From NCBI GenBank assembly GCA_963824985.1, contig CAWGRQ010000026.1, forward strand, positions 124,001 to 188,000: 64,000 bases of DNA, written 5' to 3'. The notes beneath the pieces were generated by a model. That model made no database searches. It was given only the letters and a program-made list of their open reading frames with translations, and had not been told where the DNA came from. The stretch's first letter is position 1; every line of letters begins with the position of its first letter. Shown here in pieces: positions 35,159-43,489 of this stretch. A program made the position numbers and the translations under genes. This DNA is from JAFNAG01 sp963824985. Lineage in GTDB: Bacteria; Acidobacteriota; UBA6911.

Positions 35159-37134
35159 GGTATGCAGAGACAGGGTTCAATCTGGAGGTCGATCTGACCC
35201 GCGGGAACATCGAGCGGACGGCAACGGACCGGCGGCTGACCGAACTGCATCTGGGGGGGCTGGGAACCAATGCCAGGATCTTCTGGGACAGAGTGCCGCC
35301 CGAGGTGGCGCCTTTCTCTCCCGAGAATCTGCTGATCTTCGGCACCGGTCTCTTAGTCGGCACTCCGGCTCCAAGCTGCAACCGCACGGTTGTCTCCGCG
35401 ATCTCGCCACAGACCGGATTGTTCGGCTTTTCGATGATGGGCGCTTTTTGGGGCCCGGAGCTGAAGCATGCCGGTTATGACAAGGTGATCATCCGCGGAA
35501 GGTCCCCCAAGCTGGTCTACTTGTGGATTCACGACGACCATGTGGAGATCCGCGATGCTACCCATTACCGGGGACTGGGCACGCTCGAGAGCGCGGAACT
35601 CATCCGCCAGGAACTGGGGGAGCCGAACGCCGCGGTTGCCTCGATCGGACTGGCGGGAGAGAACCGGGTCTACTTTGCCTCCATCGAGCAGGGCCGGTCG
35701 AGCGCAAGCCGGCTTGGCCTGGGCGCGGTCATGGGGGACAAAAACCTGAAGGCGATCGCGGTTCGGGGTTCGAAGGACATCAACATCGCCCGCCCGGAGG
35801 AGTTCTTCAGGATCAGCAAGGAGGCCCTAAACTACATTGAACTCCGGGAGAAGAACCCGATCAAGGGGGTGATGCCGATTCTGGCCGGGCTCGGCTCACC
35901 GCAAGAGATGGCGGTGTATGACGAGAAGTGGCACACGGAGAACTTCGTCTGGGGCAATGCCCGCGTACGCAGGAAAGATTTCTGGACCGAGGAGATCCAG
36001 AAGAACTGGACGAACACCATGGAGCGGATGCGGAAGCGGCTGCTGAGCTGCCACAACTGCCCGATGAAATGCGGCGCCGCCATTGCCGTCGACACGAGAT
36101 TCTGTTCGTACATGATGAAGTGCTTCTCCAAGCTCACGTACACGATGGCGGCCTTCTCCGACCTGGAGTTCGGCTTGAGAATCGCGCAGAAGGCCACGGA
36201 ACATGGCGTAGACGCCTTCTCCGCTCCGCAGACCATGGCCTTTGCCATCGAACTCCTCGAAGCGGGCATCTTGACCGCTCAGGACATGCCGGGACTGCCG
36301 CCGGACAACGAAGGGAGGTTCTACTGGCTGCTCGACAGGATCGTGCGCAGAGAAGGGATCGGCGATGTCCTGGCCAACGGCACCTATTGGGCGGCGAAGC
36401 AGATCGGCAACGGCGCCGAAGAGTACGCGCACAACAACATCAAGAAGACCGAGCAGCTGCCGCTCAAGCTGGGGATGCTGAATCCCATCTACTTCCTGAT
36501 GTACTGCACCGGCGAGAAGGCCAACATCACGCAGATCGAGGGAAACTTCCCGCAGACGCCCTTCCCGACCAGGGAGGAGCAGGAAGCCTTCGTCAAGGAC
36601 TGGGTGCACGTTCCGGACGAGAGATTCAAGCAGTGGTTCCTGGAGTGGGAGCTTCGCGGCGAAAAGTCGATTCCCCAATATCCGCCCATTGACGCAACCT
36701 GCGAGATCGTGAACTGGCAGGAAATGCTGCACTACATCGACGATTGCACGGGGATGTGCGCCGGGTTGTCGTCATTTCCCTACAAGCCTCCGTTCCATAT
36801 CCACAACCTGCCGTCCTTGATTGCGGCCGGGGCGGGCCTCGATCTCGACGAGCCGGGCTTGGTACACCTGACCAGGAGGAACCGAAACCTGGTCAGGGCA
36901 AACAACGTCCGGAGAGGCCTGAAACGGGAGGACGAAAAGCCACCGGAAGACCACTGGAAGAAGAGGTTCCCGGAGCTGGAAGCCAGGCTCCTGGATGAAT
37001 ACTACAAGTTCAAGGGCTGGAATCGGCAGGGCATACCGACGCGCAGGACTTTGCACGAGTTGGATCTGGACTACGTGGCAGAGGACTTCGCGGCCAGAGG
37101 GATCCCGACGGACGAAGAAGGAAGTGCCCCGTGA
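35155..37134 (+). CDS. bamB: Class II benzoyl-CoA reductase, catalytic tungstopterin subunit BamB (AOR family)
   Basis: A 659-residue aldehyde:ferredoxin-oxidoreductase-family protein. BamB binds a tungsten bis-pterin and a [4Fe-4S] cluster and carries out ATP-independent two-electron dearomatisation of benzoyl-CoA to cyclohexa-1,5-diene-1-carboxyl-CoA. Visible features are the pterin-binding 'GAVMGDKNLKAIAVRG' (about 190-205) and cluster ligands Cys299-x2-Cys302-x3-Cys306 ('CHNCPMKC'), with Cys531 and Cys535 near the C-terminus ('DDCTGMC'). Length matches known BamB (about 650). The start is the ATG overlapping the tetR stop. It overlaps bamC by 4 bases (GTGA at 37131). The family includes other AOR-like enzymes; the bamC-I genes behind it make the assignment strong. 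Confidence 0.92.
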   Translation: MRYAETGFNLEVDLTRGNIERTATDRRLTELHLGGLGTNARIFWDRVPPEVAPFSPENLLIFGTGLLVGTPAPSCNRTVVSAISPQTGLFGFSMMGAFWGPELKHAGYDKVIIRGRSPKLVYLWIHDDHVEIRDATHYRGLGTLESAELIRQELGEPNAAVASIGLAGENRVYFASIEQGRSSASRLGLGAVMGDKNLKAIAVRGSKDINIARPEEFFRISKEALNYIELREKNPIKGVMPILAGLGSPQEMAVYDEKWHTENFVWGNARVRRKDFWTEEIQKNWTNTMERMRKRLLSCHNCPMKCGAAIAVDTRFCSYMMKCFSKLTYTMAAFSDLEFGLRIAQKATEHGVDAFSAPQTMAFAIELLEAGILTAQDMPGLPPDNEGRFYWLLDRIVRREGIGDVLANGTYWAAKQIGNGAEEYAHNNIKKTEQLPLKLGMLNPIYFLMYCTGEKANITQIEGNFPQTPFPTREEQEAFVKDWVHVPDERFKQWFLEWELRGEKSIPQYPPIDATCEIVNWQEMLHYIDDCTGMCAGLSSFPYKPPFHIHNLPSLIAAGAGLDLDEPGLVHLTRRNRNLVRANNVRRGLKREDEKPPEDHWKKRFPELEARLLDEYYKFKGWNRQGIPTRRTLHELDLDYVAEDFAARGIPTDEEGSAP

Positions 37135-37676
37135 CGCAGGCCAAGAACAAGAGAGTCGTCAAGGTGATTGCGATCGATGCGGACAAATGCAACGGCTGTC
37201 GCGGGTGTGAGGTGATCTGTTCGGCGTTTCACTCCGCGCCGCAGTACGGCAGCACCAATCCCGCGCGGTCGCGGATTCGCATCGTCCGCGATCCGCTGGC
37301 GGACATCTACCTCCCGGTGTTCGCCGGGGAGTACACGGCGGCTGAATGCACGGGCCGATCCGAGTACACGATTGACGGGAAAAAATACGAGGCATGCGCC
37401 TTCTGCCGCGCTTCCTGCCCCTCCCGCGACGCCTTCAAGGAACCGGATTCCGATCTGCCCCTGAAGTGCGACATGTGCTCGTCTGACCCGTCGCTCAAGG
37501 AACCGATGTGCGTGCAGTGGTGTCTGGCGGGCGCGCTGACCTACGTAGAGCGGGATGAGGAGGCGGAGGAGGCGGAAACCGTGGAGGAGTTGGACGCGGG
37601 ACTCGCAGCGCTGGCCGACAAACACGGCTGGCAGAAGGTGGTCGACGCCGTGGACAGAATTTCGAAGCAGCAATAA
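37131..37676 (+). CDS. bamC: Polyferredoxin subunit BamC of class II benzoyl-CoA reductase
   Basis: A 181-residue iron-sulfur protein starting at the GTG that overlaps the bamB stop. Cysteine groups are 'CNGCRGCEVIC' (about 17-27), 'CAFCRASCP' (about 88-96) and 'CDMCSSDPSLKEPMCVQWC' (about 114-132), enough for three [4Fe-4S] clusters as in BamC. It passes electrons between BamB and the BamDEFGHI electron-bifurcation module. An acidic tail (EEAEEAETVEELD) precedes the C-terminus. A palindromic repeat, not a gene, fills the 102 bases before bamD. Confidence 0.92.
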   Translation: MTQAKNKRVVKVIAIDADKCNGCRGCEVICSAFHSAPQYGSTNPARSRIRIVRDPLADIYLPVFAGEYTAAECTGRSEYTIDGKKYEACAFCRASCPSRDAFKEPDSDLPLKCDMCSSDPSLKEPMCVQWCLAGALTYVERDEEAEEAETVEELDAGLAALADKHGWQKVVDAVDRISKQQ

Positions 37677-37683
37677 AACAAAA

Positions 37684-37762
37684 AGACACCACGGATTCCA
37701 AGGGTTACACAGATTTAAAAGACCTCGTGAGTCCGTGGGAATCCGTGGAATCCGTGGTGTCT
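37684..37762. repeat. Dispersed palindromic repeat, copy 7, inside the bam operon
   Basis: AGACACCACGGATTCCA (37684-37700) and its exact inverse TGGAATCCGTGGTGTCT (37746-37762) form a 17-base-pair stem over a 45-base loop between bamC and bamD. In RNA this would be a strong hairpin. No T run follows directly, so it looks more like a transcript-processing or stability structure than a terminator. Confidence 0.75.
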
Positions 37763-37778
37763 CTGTTTGTAAGCAGGA

Positions 37779-38963
37779 GTGGTGAAAAGCGTGGAGACTG
37801 TCGCTCCGCTTGCGGAGATTGTCGACGAAATCAGGAAGGCGGGTGGGGAGGCTTTCAAGTACTGCTACCAGTGCGGGAAATGCGACGTGGTCTGCCCCTG
37901 GAGCCGGGTGCGGCCCTTCAGCATACGCAAGATCATCCGGCAGGTCACGTTTGGCTTGCCCGAGATCGAACTCGAAGACATTTGGCGCTGCACGACCTGC
38001 GGAAAATGCCCGGCGCAATGCCCGAGGGGAGTCGAGCAGATCGAAGTCGGCGTGGCCATCCGCCGTATTGCTTCGCAATACGGAGTGTTCCCGGGTGCGG
38101 TGCGGGCGGTGCGCGCCGTGGCGGGCAGCCTGGTCGCCGACGGCAATCCGCTGAACGTGGAAAGAGGCAAACGAGACGCCTGGGCGGCCGGGCTGCCGGT
38201 GAAGCCGTTCGAAGAAGGGATGGAAGTGCTGTACTTCGTCGGCTGCTACTACAGCTACGACCCGCGGCTGAGAAAAGTGGCGGTAGCCACCGCCGAGATC
38301 CTCAACAAGGCTGGAGTGGGTTTCGGGATTCTGGGAAACCGGGAGAGCTGCTGCGGCGAGAGCATCCGCAAGACGGGCCATGAGGAAGTGTTCAAGGCCC
38401 TGGCCCGGGAGAACATCAAGGCTTTCATCGAACGTGGGGTGAAGAAGATCCTGGTTTCGTCCCCCCACTGCTACCACACGCTCAAGAACGAGTATCCTGA
38501 ATTCATGGTGAACTTCGAGGTCGTGCACATTTCCCAGTTCCTCGCGCAGCTGGTCGAAGAGGGACGGCTCGCCCTCAACACGGAAGTCCGCAGGAAGGTC
38601 ACGTACCACGACCCATGCTACCTGGGACGACACAACGGGATCTATGACGAACCCCGCAAGGTCTTGAGGAAATTGCCCGGATTGGAGATCAGGGAGATGG
38701 CCGATTCCATGGCCAACAGCCTGTGCTGCGGCGGCGGCGGCGGCCGGATCTGGGCGGAAACGCCGAAGGAGGAGCGATTCGCCCACCTCAGACTGGCGCA
38801 GGCGAAGGAGGCCGGGGCGGAGGTGCTGGTCACGTCGTGCCCGTACTGCATCACCAATTTCGAGGATAGCCGGCTGGCCCTGGAGGATGGCGGCGCCCTG
38901 GAAATCAAGGACCTCACGGAACTCGTCCGGGAATCGCTTGGAGAGAGTGAAGGGGCGCCATGA
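37779..38963 (+). CDS. bamD: HdrD/GlpC-like iron-sulfur subunit BamD
   Basis: A 394-residue protein combining heterodisulfide-reductase subunits C and B. Two [4Fe-4S] motifs lie near the N-terminus ('CYQCGKCDVVCPW' and 'CTTCGKCPAQCPRG', about 27-85). Two CCG domains follow ('VGCYYSYDPRLR' ... 'ESCCGE' and 'HDPCYLGRHNGIYDEPR' ... 'NSLCCGGGGGRIW'), which bind the non-cubane clusters of HdrB. In class II benzoyl-CoA reductase it links BamC to the HdrA-like BamE. The start is one of several GTG codons (37779, 37782, 37791) near AGGAG; the exact one is uncertain. It overlaps bamE by 4 bases. Confidence 0.92.
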   Translation: MVKSVETVAPLAEIVDEIRKAGGEAFKYCYQCGKCDVVCPWSRVRPFSIRKIIRQVTFGLPEIELEDIWRCTTCGKCPAQCPRGVEQIEVGVAIRRIASQYGVFPGAVRAVRAVAGSLVADGNPLNVERGKRDAWAAGLPVKPFEEGMEVLYFVGCYYSYDPRLRKVAVATAEILNKAGVGFGILGNRESCCGESIRKTGHEEVFKALARENIKAFIERGVKKILVSSPHCYHTLKNEYPEFMVNFEVVHISQFLAQLVEEGRLALNTEVRRKVTYHDPCYLGRHNGIYDEPRKVLRKLPGLEIREMADSMANSLCCGGGGGRIWAETPKEERFAHLRLAQAKEAGAEVLVTSCPYCITNFEDSRLALEDGGALEIKDLTELVRESLGESEGAP

Positions 38964-41900
38964 AGGACTCCCAGAACGGCGTCGGAGATGTCATGGTCGT
39001 CGGCGGCGGGATCAGCGGCATCCAGGCCGCGCTCGACCTCGCGACGTCGGGCTTCCGGGTATGCCTGGTCGAGAAGGCGCCGACGATCGGCGGGAAGATG
39101 GCGCAACTCGACAAGACTTTCCCCACCAATGACTGCTCGATGTGCATCGAGTCGCCGAAGTTCATCGAGTGCGACCGGCATCCGAACATCGAAATCCTCA
39201 CGTACACGGAGGTCGAGAGCGTTGCAGGCGAGGCCGGGGACTTCGAGGTCACGGTCGTCAAAAAGCCGCGGTACGTCAAGGAGAATGTCTGCACGGGCTG
39301 CACGGTCTGCGCGGAGTACTGCCCGCTGCGGATCCCGGATCCCTTCAATCAGCGGTTGTCGGACAACAAAGCCATCCACATCTACTTTTCACAGGCTGTG
39401 CCCCTGGTCCCGTATATCGATGAGGCGTGCCTTCATCTCAAGGACAAGACGTGCACGATCTGCGCGGGCGTCTGCAAGAACCGCGCGATCGACTTTCAAC
39501 AGAAAGCGGAGAAGCAGGTGATCCGGGTGGGGGCGATCGTGCTGTCTCCGGGCTACGACGTGTTCCATCCGGAGTCGCGGGGCGATTATGGCTACGGGAA
39601 GCTCGAGAACGTGGTGACCAGTCTCGACTTCGAGCGGCTGCTGTGTGCGACCGGACCGCACGAAGGGGAGATCCTGCGCCCGTCCGACAAGAAGCACCCC
39701 CACAGGATCGCCTGGATCCATTGCGTCGGCTCGCGGCAAGTGCTCGAGGGAGGGCACAGTTACTGTTCGGCGGTCTGCTGCTCCTACGTTCAGAAGCAGG
39801 TAATCCTGGCAAAGGATCACGACGCCGACACGCAGGCGACCATCTTCCACAACGACATCCGGTCGTATGGAAAGGACTTCGAGCGGTTCTACCAGCGGGC
39901 GGCGGGCATGCCCGGGGTCGAGTTCATCCGGAGCTACGTGGAGATCGGTCGGGAGATCCCGGAAACGAAGAATGTGACCATCCGGTACGCCACGGATGCG
40001 GAGGGTGTGAAGGAGAAGGAATTCGACCTGGTGGTGCTGGGAGTGGGGTTGGGCCCGCCGGCCCAGGCGAAGCGGCTGGCGGAGCAGTTCGGCATCGAAC
40101 TCAACGAGCACGGATTCTGCAGGACCAACCCGGCCAATCCGATCGAAACCACCCGGCCGGGAATTTTCGTCAGCGGCGCGTTCCAGGGGCCGATGGATAT
40201 CCCGGAGTCGGTGGTGACCGCCAGTGCGGCCAGCGCGATGACCGGGGCTCTCCTCAAGTCGCGGCGGGGCAGGCTGTCGCGGGAGCGGGTGTATCCGGCG
40301 GAACGTGACGTCACGAAGGAAGAGGCGCGCGTGGGCGTCTTCGTGTGTCATTGCGGCGCCAACATTGGCCGCGTCGTGAACGTGCCCTCGGTGGTGGAGT
40401 ATTCGAAGAACCTGGACAACGTCGTTCACGCGGAGGACGGGCTGTTCGTTTGTTCTACCGACGCGGCCGAGAAGATCGCGAACACGATACGGGAGAAGGG
40501 GCTCAATCGGGTGGTGGTTGCCGCCTGCACGCCGCGGACCCACGAACCGCTGTTCCGCGACACCCTCCGCGAAGGGGGAATCAACCAGTACTTCTTCGAC
40601 ATGGCCAATATCCGGGAGCATTGCTCCTGGGTCCATTCCAAGCAGAAGGAGGAGGCCACCCGGAAGGCCAAGGACATCGTGCGGATGTCGGTGGCGCGAA
40701 CCGTCCACCTGGAGCCGCTCGAGGAATTCGAGCTGCCGGTCAACAAGACGGCGCTGGTGGTCGGCGGCGGCCCGGCGGGGATGACCAGCGCGCTGAGCCT
40801 GGCCGGCCAGGGATTTGAGGTCCACCTGGTGGAGAAGGAGAAGAACCTGGGGGGGATGGCGCGAAGGATTCGGACTACCCTGGAGGGGCTGGACGTCCAG
40901 GCCTACGTGAGCGATCTGATTCGCCGGGTCTACCAGCACCCGATGATCCACGTGTCACACGAGGCGACCATCACGGAGGTGTCGGGGTACGTGGGCAACT
41001 TCGTCACGACGGTGAAAGCCGAGGGTCGGGTCAAGGCAATCCGCCACGGGGTCGCCATCCTCGCCACGGGGGCAACAGAGTACAAACCCACCGAGTACCG
41101 CTGCGGCGAGGATGAGCGGGTGTGGACTCAGCTCGAGTTGGAGGAGCGGATGGCACGCGAAGATGAACGGCTGGCGAATGCCGGGAGCCTGGTGATGATC
41201 CAGTGCGTCGGGTGCCGCCAGGAGGGCCGGAACTACTGCTCCCGTATCTGTTGCAGCCAGGCGTTGAAGAACGCGCTCCAACTGAAGAAGCAGCGTCCGG
41301 AGCTTGACATCACCATCCTGTTTCGGGATATGCGCACCTACGGTTTCAAGGAAGACTATTACCGCGAGGCCGCGGACAGGGACGTCAAGTTCATCCGCTG
41401 GGAACCGGAGGGCCGGCCCGAGGTGCAGGCGGCAACAGACGACGCGGGCAGATCCATAATAAGGGTCACCGTGCCCGATCCGATCCTGGGGCAGAAGCTC
41501 GCCCTGGATGCCGACCTGTTGATTTTGTCGGCCGCGTTGATTCCGTCGGCGGGAAGCCGGGAAGCGGCCCGGCTGTTCAAGGTCGCCACCAGCCCGGATG
41601 GATTCTTCCAGGAAGCGCACGTGAAACTGCGGCCGGTCGACTTCGCGGCGGACGGAGTTTTCCAGTGCGGGGCGGCGCACTACCCCAAGCACCTCGCGGA
41701 GGCGATCAGCCAGGCGTACGGGGCGGCAGGAAGGGCGGTGACGCTGCTCGCGCGCGACACGATCACGGCCTCGGGGTCTGTTTGCCGGGTGGAAGAGGAG
41801 GTGTGCGTCTCGTGCGGCGCCTGCATCGCGGTTTGCACCTATGGCGCGATCGAGTTCCAAGAGACGCCGGCCGGCAGAAAGGCAGCAGTCAATTCCGTGC

Positions 41901-42016
41901 TCTGCAAGGGAGATGGCCTGTGCAACGCGGTTTGCCCGACTTCGGCGATTTCGCTGAAGCACTACACCGACGAGGAGCTCTTCAGCCAAATCGACGCGGC
42001 TGTGGAGAATCGATAA
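38960..42016 (+). CDS. bamE: HdrA-like FAD/iron-sulfur electron-bifurcating subunit BamE
   Basis: A 1018-residue flavoprotein made of two fused HdrA-like halves. The first half has an FAD site 'VVGGGISGIQAALDL' (about 12-26), 'CTGCTVCAEYCP' (about 112-123) and 'CTICAGVC' (about 164-171). The second half has 'VFVCHCGANIG' (about 460), another FAD site 'VVGGGPAGMTSALSL' (about 600-614) and C-terminal ferredoxin motifs 'CVSCGACIAVCTYGAI' and 'CKGDGLCNAVCP'. BamE of Geobacter has the same size and layout and is the proposed flavin-based bifurcation site of the roughly 1 MDa Bam complex. It is translationally coupled to bamD (ATGA). Confidence 0.93.
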   Translation: MKDSQNGVGDVMVVGGGISGIQAALDLATSGFRVCLVEKAPTIGGKMAQLDKTFPTNDCSMCIESPKFIECDRHPNIEILTYTEVESVAGEAGDFEVTVVKKPRYVKENVCTGCTVCAEYCPLRIPDPFNQRLSDNKAIHIYFSQAVPLVPYIDEACLHLKDKTCTICAGVCKNRAIDFQQKAEKQVIRVGAIVLSPGYDVFHPESRGDYGYGKLENVVTSLDFERLLCATGPHEGEILRPSDKKHPHRIAWIHCVGSRQVLEGGHSYCSAVCCSYVQKQVILAKDHDADTQATIFHNDIRSYGKDFERFYQRAAGMPGVEFIRSYVEIGREIPETKNVTIRYATDAEGVKEKEFDLVVLGVGLGPPAQAKRLAEQFGIELNEHGFCRTNPANPIETTRPGIFVSGAFQGPMDIPESVVTASAASAMTGALLKSRRGRLSRERVYPAERDVTKEEARVGVFVCHCGANIGRVVNVPSVVEYSKNLDNVVHAEDGLFVCSTDAAEKIANTIREKGLNRVVVAACTPRTHEPLFRDTLREGGINQYFFDMANIREHCSWVHSKQKEEATRKAKDIVRMSVARTVHLEPLEEFELPVNKTALVVGGGPAGMTSALSLAGQGFEVHLVEKEKNLGGMARRIRTTLEGLDVQAYVSDLIRRVYQHPMIHVSHEATITEVSGYVGNFVTTVKAEGRVKAIRHGVAILATGATEYKPTEYRCGEDERVWTQLELEERMAREDERLANAGSLVMIQCVGCRQEGRNYCSRICCSQALKNALQLKKQRPELDITILFRDMRTYGFKEDYYREAADRDVKFIRWEPEGRPEVQAATDDAGRSIIRVTVPDPILGQKLALDADLLILSAALIPSAGSREAARLFKVATSPDGFFQEAHVKLRPVDFAADGVFQCGAAHYPKHLAEAISQAYGAAGRAVTLLARDTITASGSVCRVEEEVCVSCGACIAVCTYGAIEFQETPAGRKAAVNSVLCKGDGLCNAVCPTSAISLKHYTDEELFSQIDAAVENR

Positions 42017-42043
42017 AAGCGAATGTATCTCAGAAACACAATC

Positions 42044-42107
42044 GCCACGGATTTTCACGGATTTTACTTCTCTTTTTTGAATCTGTGTAATCCTAGGAAT
42101 CCGTGGC
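42044..42107. repeat. Dispersed palindromic repeat, copy 8, inside the bam operon, terminator-like
   Basis: GCCACGGATT (42044-42053) pairs with AATCCGTGGC (42098-42107), and inner parts also pair (CACGGATT with AATCTGTG). A run of seven T follows one base later (42109-42115). A G/C stem followed by T is what an intrinsic terminator looks like, yet it lies between bamE and bamF. It may attenuate the downstream genes. Confidence 0.7.
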
Positions 42108-42134
42108 GTTTTTTTGGTTTTGGCCACTAAGCCC

Positions 42135-42896
42135 ATGGAATATGATTTTCAGCCAAGGATGATCGGGTTCGTCTGCAACTGGTGCTGCTACGGAGGGGCG
42201 GATCTCTGCGGCGTCTCGCGTTTCCAGTATCCGCCGCATATCAGACTGATCCGTGTGATGTGTTCGGCGAGGGTTGACCTGCTGCACATCCTGCGAGCGT
42301 TCTCCGGGGGACAGGACGGCGTGTTTGTTGGCGGCTGTCATTTTTGCGACTGCCACTACGTCACGAACGGAAACTTCAACGCGTTCAGCATGGTGCAGGT
42401 CTCCAGGAAGATACTCGCGACCCTGGGGGTCAACCCGGAGAGACTGCGGATCGAATGGGTGTCCGCCGGCGAAGGCATCCGTTTCGCCAACTTCATGAAC
42501 GAATTCAGCGCGCAATTACAGCAAATGGGGCCTCTGGGCAAGGCCGAAGGCATCGGGGAGAGCGAACTGAAGCGCAGGTTGGAAGCGGTGCGCCGGCTTG
42601 TCCCTTACCTCAAGCTGGTGCTGACGCAGAAGCTGAACGTGCCGGACCGAACGGAGGAAGCGTACCGCAGGTTTTTCACCAGCGAGGAGTTTGACAGGCT
42701 GTTTAAGGAGAGCATCGCGAGCAAGCTGGCGATGAGCCAAATCATGCTGCTGCTGCGGGAGAAATCGCTTTCCATTGGCGCCATCTCGGAACTCCTGCGC
42801 CTCGATCCGACGGCAGTCTCCGTGCACCTCGACGAGGCGTTGCGGCGGGGACTTGTGTGTTACGACGTGGCCGGAGAACACTACGGGCACGCATGA
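42135..42896 (+). CDS. bamF: MvhD/FlpD-like subunit BamF, cysteine in place of selenocysteine
   Basis: A 253-residue protein. The N-terminal MvhD domain holds the [2Fe-2S] motif as 'CNWCCYGGADLCG' (about 17-29) and 'GCHFCDCHYVTNGN' (about 68-81). In Geobacter BamF one of these positions is selenocysteine; here the codons are TGC throughout, so no recoding is needed. The second motif has Phe-Cys where MvhD usually has Pro-Gly. A helical C-terminal extension (about 150-253) includes a winged-helix-like stretch ('LREKSLSIGAISELLRLDPTAVSVHLDEAL'), not part of minimal MvhD. I chose ATG 42135, since an upstream TTG lies in the repeat. It connects the HdrA-like BamE with the NADH-side module. Confidence 0.88.
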   Translation: MEYDFQPRMIGFVCNWCCYGGADLCGVSRFQYPPHIRLIRVMCSARVDLLHILRAFSGGQDGVFVGGCHFCDCHYVTNGNFNAFSMVQVSRKILATLGVNPERLRIEWVSAGEGIRFANFMNEFSAQLQQMGPLGKAEGIGESELKRRLEAVRRLVPYLKLVLTQKLNVPDRTEEAYRRFFTSEEFDRLFKESIASKLAMSQIMLLLREKSLSIGAISELLRLDPTAVSVHLDEALRRGLVCYDVAGEHYGHA

Positions 42897-42914
42897 GCGG
42901 GGGAGGAAACGGGA

Positions 42915-43145
42915 GTGAATAACACCAGAATCGCCGAGATCATAGGGAAGCACGGCGCCAAAGCCTCGTCACTCATCCAGGTGTTGCTGGAGATCCAGCA
43001 CGAGAACCACTGGCTCCCCCGGGAGGTTTTGCACGAGGTAGGCAGGAGACTGGATGTGCCGTTCAGTCAGGTATTGCAGGTGACTTCTTTCTACAAGACG
43101 TTCAGGCTGGTTCCTCCCGGGGAACGCCATCAGCCGGCTGGTTAG
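42915..43145 (+). CDS. bamG: Truncated NuoE-like subunit BamG (N-terminal helical domain only)
   Basis: A 76-residue product starting GTG at 42915 after GGAGG. It covers the helical domain of 24-kDa NADH-dehydrogenase-type subunits ('HGAKASSLIQVLLEIQHENHWLPREVLHEVGRRLDVPFSQVLQVTSFYKTF'). Normal members continue with a thioredoxin-like domain holding a [2Fe-2S] cluster with four cysteines. Here the reading ends at 'GERHQPAG' and no such domain is found before bamH. The break coincides with the left end of the inverted-repeat element at 43136. The remaining peptide cannot bind the cluster, so BamG is likely non-functional or reduced to a structural role. Confidence 0.8.
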   Translation: MNNTRIAEIIGKHGAKASSLIQVLLEIQHENHWLPREVLHEVGRRLDVPFSQVLQVTSFYKTFRLVPPGERHQPAG

Positions 43146-43406
43146 TTTCTGTCGCAAACTGAAGATCCCGCCCCGGGCGGATGGAAAATAGCCCCGGGCG
43201 CAAGCCCGGGGTTGGGACCGAATGGAACGCTGAGCCCTGAAGGGGCGATAGAAAATGGTTGCGGATAAAGGTGTTTCGCCCCTGCCGGGGCTCCTTAATT
43301 GCAATATCCTATCCGGGGGCTCGCGCCCCCGGCTACTGTCTTCTGGCCCCTTCGGGGCCGTACCGGCAGAGCTCAAATTACGTTTGGCGACAGAAACCGG
43401 TCAGCC
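43136..43406. mobile_element. Inverted-repeat-bounded element, about 271 bases, interrupting bamG
   Basis: The left end (43136-43159) reads GGCTGGTTAGTTTCTGTCGC then AAAC. The right end (43382-43406), read in reverse, is GGCTGACCGGTTTCTGTCGC then CAAAC. The arms are identical apart from a four-base block and one extra C. The interior is made of GC-rich hairpins (CCCGGGCGCAAGCCCGGG at about 43193, GGGGGCTCGCGCCCCC, GGCCCCTTCGGGGCC). Short frames inside are probably not genes. Similar GC-palindrome repeats are common in soil-bacterium genomes. It abuts the last intact codons of bamG. Confidence 0.6.
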
Positions 43407-43489
43407 TAAAAGCTGTCATGCTGTAGCTGTCCGTCTCCTATAGCCTACAGCCTAACAGGCTACAGCCTAAACTGTCACAGGGGAAGATA
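43407..43489. repeat. Short CTACAGCCTAA direct repeats before bamH
   Basis: CTACAGCCTAA occurs twice within about 30 bases (near 43445 and 43461), together with the related GTAGCTGTCC/CTGTAGC. They lie between the element at 43136-43406 and the bamH start. A good ribosome site (AGGGGA at 43479-43484) follows for bamH. Confidence 0.5.

Noticed and set aside
37071..40951. Long minus-strand frames (37071-38786 and 39389-40951)
   Set aside because: Antisense to bamC, bamD and bamE; no recognisable domain.
543..42107. CRISPR array as an explanation for the repeated palindromes
   Set aside because: Copies are kilobases apart, vary in length and orientation, and no cas genes or regular spacers are present.
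42135..42250. Selenocysteine insertion in BamF
   Set aside because: The expected position is a TGC cysteine codon, not TGA, and the frame is open without recoding.
43146..43443. Short coding frames inside the GC-palindrome element, e.g. 43255-43443
   Set aside because: Their sequence is just translated hairpin repeat, and similar spurious frames are common in such repeats.
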